Shown: positions 1-4,495 of the stretch, in pieces
How the letters are laid out: each line of letters begins with the position of its first letter
Numbering within the stretch: the stretch's first letter is position 1
Assembly: GCA_016869895.1 (NCBI GenBank)
Contig: VGDC01000031.1
Coordinates: 1-10,454, forward strand
Direction of reading: 5' to 3'
Source of the DNA: Alphaproteobacteria bacterium
GTDB taxonomy: Bacteria; Pseudomonadota; Alphaproteobacteria; Rickettsiales; VGDC01
Length of the DNA stretch: 10,454 nucleotides
Program-made: the position numbers and the translations under genes
Notes under the pieces: model-generated
What the model was told of the DNA's origin: nothing
What the model saw: only the letters and a program-made list of their open reading frames with translations
The model's database searches: none

Positions 1-297
1 CTCGGCACGGCAAACAAGCGCAACCTCGCCAAACTCATCGGCACTTCGGCGGTGGGGTATGAACTGGGCATCATCGCCGGACAAGAGCCCGATAGCAACC
101 TGCCCGTCAGCTTCCCCGGCGCGAACCGCACGAAGCTGGGCGCGCAGCGCACCGTGCTGGACGGGATGAAGGAATTCGCCACCGTGCGCGCCGACCATGA
201 TTCCATGTTCAACGATAAGGCCGTCGAGGATTTGACGGTGCAATTCATCCATACAGGAACGTTCGAGAATGTCCCCACAGCACAACCCGTCCAGTGA
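1..297 (+). CDS. Probable alpha/beta hydrolase, C-terminal part (5' end outside window)
   Basis: The frame is open from base 1 and gives 98 residues ending in TGA at 295-297, so this is the 3' end of a longer gene. The pattern is the C-terminal third of a small alpha/beta-fold hydrolase family as I remember it: an LGTA segment at residues 1-4, YELGIIAG at 20-27, a proline-glycine-asparagine stretch at 39-42, LDGMKEF at 53-59, then ADHDSMF with a candidate catalytic histidine at residue 66, and a final helix ending HTGTF. In the homologues I recall, the stretch after the proline-glycine carries an Asp-Gly pair that supplies the catalytic acid; here it reads Asn-Arg-Thr (42-44), so the acid may be missing or elsewhere. 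The nucleophile serine lies outside the window. The end overlaps the next gene by 29 bases, suggesting co-transcription. Family assignment is from pattern only and moderately uncertain; substrate unknown. Confidence 0.5.
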   Translation, partial: LGTANKRNLAKLIGTSAVGYELGIIAGQEPDSNLPVSFPGANRTKLGAQRTVLDGMKEFATVRADHDSMFNDKAVEDLTVQFIHTGTFENVPTAQPVQ

Positions 298-934
298 AAC
301 CCTGCCTCTGCTCTATTCCTACCTCAACTGCCCCTATTGCATTCGGGCGCGGTTGGCCATCGTGGCGGGGAACATCAAGGTGCGGTTGCGCGAAGTGGCC
401 TTGCCCAATAAACCGCAGGAGCTATTGACCGCCTCGCCCAAAGGCACCGTGCCCGTGCTGGTGCAGAACGATGGGAACATCATCGACCAGAGCCTCGCCG
501 TGGTCGATTGGGCGATTGCGCAGAACGACCCGCTCGGCCTCGGCCACCACCACGCGCCCGAAGCAGAGATGAACGCGCTTATCGAAGAGAACGACACGAA
601 ATTCGGCAAGGCGCTGGTGCGGCTGAAATACCCCGAACGCTTCGAGGGCGACGGCGACACGACCGATTGGAACGCCGTGGCCGCTGCATTCCTCGACAAG
701 CTTGAGGCGCGTTTGACCGATTCCCGCTACCTCGCAGGAGGCCATGCCACCAAAGTGGATATCGCCATCGTGCCCTTCGTGCACCAATACGCCAGCCGCA
801 ACACATTGGGAGCAGACCGCTACGCCCACACCCTGCAATGGCTGGAAAGCTTCCGCGAAAGCAGCCTCTTCAAACTCGCCATGCAGGAACATCCCGCGTG
901 GATCAGCGGCCAGCAGGAGCCTGTCTTCCCATGA
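269..934 (+). CDS. Glutathione S-transferase family protein, glutaredoxin-like CPYC N-domain
   Basis: This 221-residue cytosolic protein has the two-domain GST layout. A thioredoxin-fold N-domain spans about residues 12-85, with the active-site loop CPYC at 21-24, the SPKGTVPVLV strand holding the cis-proline at 62, and IDQSL at 72-76 in the glutathione gamma-glutamyl binding position, where many GSTs have E-S. An all-helical C-domain follows, with the typical N-capping motif TKVDIAIVPF at about 161-170. Length is normal. The CPYC dithiol is like glutaredoxins; relatives I recall with the CPYAMRAR loop have alanine at the second cysteine position. Likely role: glutathione-dependent disulfide reduction or conjugation; substrate unknown. 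The ATG at 269 has AGGA at 255-258. The gene overlaps the hydrolase upstream by 29 bases and trhO downstream by 4 bases (ATGA), so the three are probably one transcript. Confidence 0.85.
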   Translation: MSPQHNPSSETLPLLYSYLNCPYCIRARLAIVAGNIKVRLREVALPNKPQELLTASPKGTVPVLVQNDGNIIDQSLAVVDWAIAQNDPLGLGHHHAPEAEMNALIEENDTKFGKALVRLKYPERFEGDGDTTDWNAVAAAFLDKLEARLTDSRYLAGGHATKVDIAIVPFVHQYASRNTLGADRYAHTLQWLESFRESSLFKLAMQEHPAWISGQQEPVFP

Positions 935-1794
935 GTGAGCTGCCGATTCTTCTCGCCGCCTTCTATAAATTCTTCGATTTTCCCGATTACGAGGAGCATC
1001 GTGCCGCTCTCCGCCAGCGCATGCTGGACGGCGATATCAAAGGCACATTGCTGCTTTCACCCGAAGGTGTGAACTCCACCATCTCCGGCCCGCCGGAAGC
1101 CGTGCGCGCCTTCATCGCCCACCTGCGCACCGACCCGCGAATGGCGGATATGGAACACAAGGAAAGCTTCTTTACCCGCCATCCGTTCACGCGCGCGCTG
1201 GTGCGGCTGAAGAAAGAAATCATGGGTTTGGGCGCGCCGGTGAACGTCCACGAGAAAGTCGGCACCTATATCGAGCCGAAGGACTGGAACGGGCTCATCG
1301 AGCAGGAAGACGTCTATGTGCTCGACACCCGCAACACCTATGAAACGCACCTTGGCACGTTCAAAGGCGCGGTCGACCCACGCATCCACCACTTCAAGGA
1401 ACTGCCCGATTTCGTGCGCGAAGAGATGGACACGAAAAAGCACAAGCGCGTGGCCACCTTCTGCACGGGCGGCATCCGCTGCGAGAAATTCACGGCCTAT
1501 CTGCTGGATCAGGGATTTGAAGAGGTCTATCACCTCAAAGGCGGGATTCTGAAATATCTGGAGGAAGTGCCACAGGAGCAGAGCACATGGGAAGGGGAAT
1601 GCTTCGTCTTCGACCATCGGGTGGGCGTGGGGCACGGCCTTGAGCCATCCAAAGCGGCATCGGCTTGTTACGGCTGCGGGCATTCCCTGCTGCCGCAAGA
1701 CCGCGAACATCCGGATTACATCCCCAATGAACGCTGCCCTTACTGCGAAGAAACCAAGAAAGCCCGTATCGCAGCCGCCAAAGCGGCGCTCTAA
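931..1794 (+). CDS. trhO: tRNA uridine(34) hydroxylase, rhodanese type (TrhO/YceA)
   Basis: The 287-residue protein matches the TrhO/YceA family, which performs oxygen-dependent 5-hydroxylation of wobble uridine 34 in certain tRNAs. Seen here: an N-terminal acylphosphatase-like region (about 5-95) with GTLLLSPEGVN at 38-48 and LVRLKKEI at 90-97, then a rhodanese domain (about 115-215) with VLDTRN at 130-135 and the catalytic loop FCTGGIRCEK, where Cys178 is the expected active cysteine. The C-terminal segment holds two CxxC pairs (Cys246/Cys249 and Cys269/Cys272), a likely metal-binding knuckle found in many members. The ATG at 931 is chosen because it overlaps the GST stop as ATGA and has AGGAG at 915-919; a longer in-frame ATG at 838 would lie deep inside the GST gene. 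The stop overlaps that of the convergent gene by 4 bases, leaving no room for a terminator between them. Confidence 0.93.
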   Translation: MSELPILLAAFYKFFDFPDYEEHRAALRQRMLDGDIKGTLLLSPEGVNSTISGPPEAVRAFIAHLRTDPRMADMEHKESFFTRHPFTRALVRLKKEIMGLGAPVNVHEKVGTYIEPKDWNGLIEQEDVYVLDTRNTYETHLGTFKGAVDPRIHHFKELPDFVREEMDTKKHKRVATFCTGGIRCEKFTAYLLDQGFEEVYHLKGGILKYLEEVPQEQSTWEGECFVFDHRVGVGHGLEPSKAASACYGCGHSLLPQDREHPDYIPNERCPYCEETKKARIAAAKAAL

Positions 1795-2048
1795 ATCTGA
1801 TTTGTCACGAAGTTGCTATCCCAGAGATTGTATAAAGCTATCGGCCAGACCACGACGATCATGATGAGGATGAGCACCGCGCAGATGACGGTGAAGAGGT
1901 GGAAATCGAACGCCAGCGGTTCCTTTTTCTTCACCACGTCGATGATGTGGAGCACCGTGCGGTAGCACGCGAGGGAACAGACGATGGCGATGGCGATGAG
2001 CATCGCGGTGACGCAGGCAAGGAAGAAACCGATGACGTAAGTCAGCAT
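1791..2048 (-). CDS. Small two-helix membrane protein, unknown function
   Basis: I do not recognise this 85-residue protein. It has two clear hydrophobic segments, about residues 2-27 (starting MLTYVIGFF and rich in Ala, Ile and Val) and about 54-74 (HLFTVICAVLILIMIVVVW), joined by a loop of about 25 residues containing three lysines in a row followed by Glu. The short C-terminal tail ends in Asn-Gln-Ile. It is most likely an inner-membrane protein. A TTG codon at 2063 would add five residues, but the ATG at 2048 has GGAG (2058-2061) nine bases upstream while the TTG has no ribosome binding site, so the ATG is chosen. It is downstream of pheA on the same strand with a 91-base gap, so it may be a separate unit. 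Two coherent membrane helices and a ribosome binding site support a real gene; no function can be assigned. Confidence 0.7.
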   Translation of the reverse strand: MLTYVIGFFLACVTAMLIAIAIVCSLACYRTVLHIIDVVKKKEPLAFDFHLFTVICAVLILIMIVVVWPIALYNLWDSNFVTNQI

Positions 2049-2057
2049 GGAAATGCG

Positions 2058-2061
2058 CTCC
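2058..2061 (-). promoter_or_regulatory. Ribosome binding site deciding the start of the small membrane protein
   Basis: On the minus strand this reads GGAG, nine bases before the ATG at 2048. The alternative TTG start at 2063 has no comparable element, so the site supports the shorter protein. Confidence 0.6.
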
Positions 2062-2139
2062 AATGGCTATAACCCCGTGGGGTAAGAGCCTTCAGTTTAC
2101 GCGCATTCCATGACATTTTCGTGAACAAAACGTGAAAAA

Positions 2140-3018
2140 TCACACTTCTTCCACGACCGGCTGATTGCGGGACGGGTCGGCAGGGTAAACCCCCAACACC
2201 TGCACCTTCTTACAGAAGAAGCCCAGCTCCTCCAGTGCGAGACGCACGTTCTTGTCTTCAGGGTTGCCTTCCAGCGTGATGTAGAACTGCGCCGTGGCGG
2301 AAACCCCGCCGGGAATGTAGCTTTCAAGCTTCAGCATGTTCACGCCATTGGTGGCGAAACCACCCAAGGCTTTATACAGCGCGGAAGGAATGTTGCGCAC
2401 GGTGAACAGCACCGTGGTCAGCACATGTTTCTCGGAGGGATCGATTTCCTTCGGCTCGTGGGCGATAGCGGCGAAAACGGTCACGTTATCATCCGAATCG
2501 TGCAGATTCTCTTTCAGAATCTCCAACCCATAGAGCTCAGCCGCAAGGCGCGAACCCACAGCGGCTTTGGACTTGTCATTCCACGCGGCGACATCACGCG
2601 CGGCAAGCGCGGTGTTGGAATAGCCTTCCGTCTCCAGCTTCAACTGGCGCAGGTGCTGACGGCATTGCATCAAAGCCTGCGGGTGGGAATAGGCTTTCTT
2701 CACGTCTTCCAGCTTCGCGCCTTTCACGCCGAGCAGGTGATGCTCGATCTTCACGAAATGCTCCCCCACGATATGCAGGTTGGTGCGCGGCAGAATCTGG
2801 TGGATTTCCGCGACACGACCGGCTTGCGAATTCTCGATGGGAATCAGCCCCAGACCGACCTTGCCTTGCGCCACGAGGTCGAACACATCGTCAAAGCTCG
2901 CGCAGGCATGCGTGTGCAGATAGGGGTAATGCTGGCGGCATGCGAGGTCTGCATGCGCACCTTCCGTGCCCTGAAAGGCGATGGTTTCGCGGGGTGTGGT
3001 CTTGGGGTCGGCTGTCAT
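2140..3018 (-). CDS. pheA: Prephenate dehydratase with C-terminal ACT domain
   Basis: This 292-residue monofunctional prephenate dehydratase converts prephenate to phenylpyruvate in phenylalanine synthesis. The catalytic part covers about residues 12-190: FQGTEGAHADLAC near the start, the signature PIENSQAGRV at about 60-69, SHPQALMQC at about 111-119, and the Asn-rich loop before the second active-site strand. That strand normally carries the Thr-Arg-Phe motif but here reads Thr-Val-Phe (T180-V181-F182). The C-terminal ACT domain (about 200-275), expected to bind phenylalanine for feedback control, has SALYKALGGFA and KLESYIPGG; the latter is the alphaproteobacterial form of the usual ESRP motif. 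The ATG at 3018 is preferred over a GTG at 3027 that would add three residues, because GTGGA lies just before the ATG and nothing resembling a binding site precedes the GTG. It follows the DUF1467 gene after 75 bases, with a possible promoter of its own between. Confidence 0.92.
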   Translation of the reverse strand: MTADPKTTPRETIAFQGTEGAHADLACRQHYPYLHTHACASFDDVFDLVAQGKVGLGLIPIENSQAGRVAEIHQILPRTNLHIVGEHFVKIEHHLLGVKGAKLEDVKKAYSHPQALMQCRQHLRQLKLETEGYSNTALAARDVAAWNDKSKAAVGSRLAAELYGLEILKENLHDSDDNVTVFAAIAHEPKEIDPSEKHVLTTVLFTVRNIPSALYKALGGFATNGVNMLKLESYIPGGVSATAQFYITLEGNPEDKNVRLALEELGFFCKKVQVLGVYPADPSRNQPVVEEV

Positions 3019-3029
3019 GGTGTCCACTC

Positions 3030-3076
3030 ATGGTTAAATGAGCAGCAAGCCTAGCGAATCAGCGGGGAAGAATCAA
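3030..3076 (-). promoter_or_regulatory. Possible pheA promoter, with a TTAACCAT sequence near the start of transcription
   Basis: Read on the minus strand, TTGATT (3071-3076, four of six matches to the -35 consensus) and TAGGCT (3048-3053, three of six) are separated by exactly 17 bases, placing transcription start about 20 bases before the pheA ATG. TTAACCAT, which equals the CtrA half-site of Caulobacter, lies at 3030-3037, about where transcription would begin. The match is weak and could be chance; pheA could instead be read from upstream. Confidence 0.25.
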
Positions 3077-3093
3077 GGGATGTCGCGCGTTCG

Positions 3094-3330
3094 TCAGCCG
3101 TTTTCTGGGCGGATGAGCATGCCATCCGTCAGCCAGAAGAAGAGCGCGGTAAGAACCACAGTCAGAAGCGTGGTGATGAGGAGCTTGCGCTTGAGATGGG
3201 CTTTCACCGGTGCGCCCGTGCTATGCCCCGTCTCCGGGTTCTCTTCACGGCGTATACCGAAGGGCAGCACGCAGAAGAGCACCAGCCACCAGCAGAAAAG
3301 ATAGAACAGCGCGACCGTGAACCAACTCAT
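3094..3330 (-). CDS. DUF1467 family small membrane protein
   Basis: The 78-residue protein has the DUF1467 pattern: it opens MSWFTVALFYLFCWWLVLF, a first membrane helix, followed by LPFGIRREENPETGHSTGAP, a short polar loop in which the Gly-His-x-x-Gly-Ala-Pro spacing is characteristic, then a basic stretch (HLKRK) and a second helix of about residues 50-67 (LLITTLLTVVLTALFFWLT). The function of DUF1467 is not known; it is a conserved alphaproteobacterial inner-membrane protein usually found beside mce. That context holds here: its ATG is six bases after the mce stop, so translation is probably coupled, and no strong ribosome binding site is visible. In many relatives proS follows this gene; here pheA follows instead. 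Confidence 0.88.
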   Translation of the reverse strand: MSWFTVALFYLFCWWLVLFCVLPFGIRREENPETGHSTGAPVKAHLKRKLLITTLLTVVLTALFFWLTDGMLIRPENG

Positions 3331-3336
3331 GAGGGA

Positions 3337-3741
3337 TTAAGCCTGTTCCAGTTCGATGAGCGTGCCGCAGAAATCCTTAGGGTGCAGGAAAAGCGTCAGC
3401 TTGCCGTGCGGGCCTGTCTTCGGCTCTGCGCCGCCCAATACGCGCGCCCCCTGCTCCACCAGCTTGTCGCGGGAAGCGAAGATATCCGCCACCTCGTAGC
3501 AAATGTGGTGGATGCCGCCATCCGCGTGGGTCAGCAGGAAGTTGGACAAAGGAGAATCCGCGCCCAGCGGCTGTTGCAGTTCGATGCTGGTGTTCGGCAG
3601 GTTCACGGAGATGACCGTCATGCCATGCTCGGGATGTGCCTTAGGCTCGGAGACCTGCGCGCCCAGCGTGTCACGATACACCGCTGCCGCCGCGTTCACG
3701 TCTTTCACCACGATGGCCACATGGTTGAGTTTACCGAGCAT
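3337..3741 (-). CDS. mce: Methylmalonyl-CoA epimerase
   Basis: The 134-residue cytosolic enzyme of the vicinal oxygen chelate superfamily interconverts the R and S forms of methylmalonyl-CoA, linking propionyl-CoA carboxylase to methylmalonyl-CoA mutase. It shows two beta-alpha-beta-beta-beta modules: the first opens LNHVAIVVKD with the metal-ligand His7 and continues to SIELQQPLG (Glu55/Gln57 region); the second opens GGIHHICYEV with His78/His79 and ends GTLIELEQ with the ligand Glu130. Length is usual for the family. The start is placed at the ATG at 3741: AGGAG (3749-3753) is seven bases upstream of it, but only one base from the other ATG at 3747, and starting at MLGKLNH agrees with relatives. 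It lies upstream of the DUF1467 gene and is separated from rnj, its usual upstream neighbour, by a plus-strand gene, so it probably needs its own promoter in 3750-3850. Confidence 0.9.
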   Translation of the reverse strand: MLGKLNHVAIVVKDVNAAAAVYRDTLGAQVSEPKAHPEHGMTVISVNLPNTSIELQQPLGADSPLSNFLLTHADGGIHHICYEVADIFASRDKLVEQGARVLGGAEPKTGPHGKLTLFLHPKDFCGTLIELEQA

Positions 3742-3748
3742 CCGCATT

Positions 3749-3753
3749 CTCCT
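3749..3753 (-). promoter_or_regulatory. Ribosome binding site deciding the mce start
   Basis: The minus strand reads AGGAG here, seven bases before the ATG at 3741 and only one base before the ATG at 3747. The spacing favours the downstream ATG and removes two residues from the longest frame. Confidence 0.75.
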
Positions 3754-3818
3754 AAAGGCTATTTCGCTTTGTGACAGTTCCGTGAATTTATGAGGCCAGA
3801 AGCCGCTGACACGAAATT

Positions 3819-3833
3819 TTAACAGTTAATTAA
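3819..3833. promoter_or_regulatory. Perfect TTAA-N7-TTAA site, candidate CtrA box
   Basis: The bases read TTAACAGTTAATTAA, an exact match to TTAA-N7-TTAA, the binding consensus of the alphaproteobacterial cell-cycle response regulator CtrA. Its first 11 bases also form a perfect dyad (TTAAC-A-GTTAA). The site overlaps where a -35 element would lie for the -10-like TATGAT at 3846-3851, the usual position for CtrA-activated promoters. TTAA is scarce elsewhere in this GC-rich window. Because the site is symmetric it could also serve the divergent mce gene. CtrA binding is an inference; AT-rich promoter DNA could give this match by chance. Confidence 0.4.
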
Positions 3834-3845
3834 TGATTTTCCCGA

Positions 3846-3851
3846 TATGAT
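3846..3851 (+). promoter_or_regulatory. -10-like element for the glycine-rich membrane protein gene
   Basis: TATGAT matches five of six bases of the -10 consensus. Transcription would start near 3857-3858, giving a leader of about 25 bases that holds the AAGAGGAG ribosome binding site. No -35 lies at normal spacing: TTAACA at 3819-3824 is 21 bases away. This fits a promoter that needs an activator. It also argues against translation starting at the ATG at 3847, which would lie within the element. Confidence 0.4.
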
Positions 3852-3863
3852 ACGGTTAATGCC

Positions 3864-3871
3864 AAGAGGAG
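3864..3871 (+). promoter_or_regulatory. Ribosome binding site of the glycine-rich membrane protein gene
   Basis: AAGAGGAG is a strong Shine-Dalgarno match lying 11 bases before the ATG at 3883. It is inside the longer frame that begins at 3847, so it supports the shorter, 199-residue product. Confidence 0.65.
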
Positions 3872-3882
3872 AAAAGCTTTTA

Positions 3883-4482
3883 ATGTCGATTCTCAAACAT
3901 TTCGGTCATCACATAAAGCACACTGCACTGAACGTGCATGGTTTCTTCAAAGGCATGCTTTCCGGCACCAACACGGGTAATAACATCGGCTCCATGGCTG
4001 GCATGGGGGTCGGCCTTGTGCTGGCGCTCACCGGCGTCATCAGCGGCGGTATCATCCCCGCCATCGTCATGGGCGTGGCCATCGGTGGCATCGTCGGCAT
4101 GGTCGGCGGCGGCATCGTAGGAAGCCTCACTGGCGGCCTGAAAGACGAGAACGCCAGCAGCGAGCAACAGGAAGTGAAGACCAACCATGTGGGGCGCGAA
4201 GCGGCTCAGCAGGAGGTCGAACAGGAAACGGTGAAAGCGGTGGAGAAGGCCGAAGAACCCGCCAAATCCTTCGCGCAGGACATTCCCGTAAAGCAAGATA
4301 TTCCGGTGAAAAAAGCGGGTGAAAAACCTGTGACGTTCTCCGACCGCCTGACCTCACTGGCCGGCACACGCCCAGAAGCCGCGCATTATCGCACGGAAGA
4401 AGAAGGCGTGGACTTCCGCAACAACGTCGTCAAAGAGCGTCTGGCGCAGGTCGTTGCTGCCACCGCAGGCATCACGCGCTAA
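3883..4482 (+). CDS. Glycine-rich membrane protein with charged C-terminal tail, unknown function
   Basis: I do not recognise a family for this 199-residue protein. Residues 1-24 are basic and histidine-rich (five His in the first 19). Residues about 36-86 are a glycine-rich hydrophobic block, long enough for two close-packed helices (about 41-62 and 64-84) with many small-xxx-small spacings, as in glycine-zipper proteins. Residues 88-150 are a Glu/Lys/Gln-rich linker that may be coiled coil in part, including a tandem QDIPVK hexapeptide (132-143). Residues 150-199 are a polar, helix-prone end. There is no signal peptide. The start at 3883 is preferred over ATGs at 3847 and 3859 because of AAGAGGAG at 3864-3871. 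It is the only plus-strand gene in this part of the window, inserted between rnj and mce, which are normally adjacent, and converges on rnj with 13 bases between stops. Confidence 0.75.
   Translation: MSILKHFGHHIKHTALNVHGFFKGMLSGTNTGNNIGSMAGMGVGLVLALTGVISGGIIPAIVMGVAIGGIVGMVGGGIVGSLTGGLKDENASSEQQEVKTNHVGREAAQQEVEQETVKAVEKAEEPAKSFAQDIPVKQDIPVKKAGEKPVTFSDRLTSLAGTRPEAAHYRTEEEGVDFRNNVVKERLAQVVAATAGITR
4276..4311 (+). repeat. Tandem 18-base repeat encoding QDIPVK twice
   Basis: Two adjacent six-codon units (4276-4293 and 4294-4311) encode the identical hexapeptide QDIPVK. Five of six codons differ, each only at the third base; ATT alone is shared. The peptide is identical while the DNA has drifted, so this is not a recent duplication. 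It lies in the charged linker of the glycine-rich membrane protein. Confidence 0.8.
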
Positions 4483-4495
4483 GCGTCATTACCTG

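Noticed and set aside
838..930. Upstream extension of trhO to the ATG at 838
   Set aside because: It would overlap the GST gene by about 97 bases and add residues not found in the family; the ATG at 931 has a ribosome binding site and the ATGA overlap.
2072..2083. Short inverted repeat ACCCC-GT-GGGGT upstream of the small membrane protein gene, as a terminator or operator
   Set aside because: Five-base arms, a two-base centre and no run of T on either strand. It is not a terminator, and there is no independent support for an operator.
2117..2139. TTTTCGTG...CGTGAAAA near the end of pheA as a terminator
   Set aside because: The arms pair only with two G-U wobbles on the plus-strand RNA, and these become mismatches on the minus strand, where a pheA terminator would act. 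Most of it lies beyond the pheA stop but forms no convincing hairpin.
3784..3812. Minus-strand promoter for mce (GTGTCA, 16 bases, TAAATT)
   Set aside because: A promoter is expected here, but the elements match the consensus too weakly to call one.
3847..3882. Longer start for the glycine-rich membrane protein at 3847 or 3859
   Set aside because: The ATG at 3847 lies inside the -10-like element and the one at 3859 has no binding site, while AAGAGGAG at 3864-3871 precedes the ATG at 3883.
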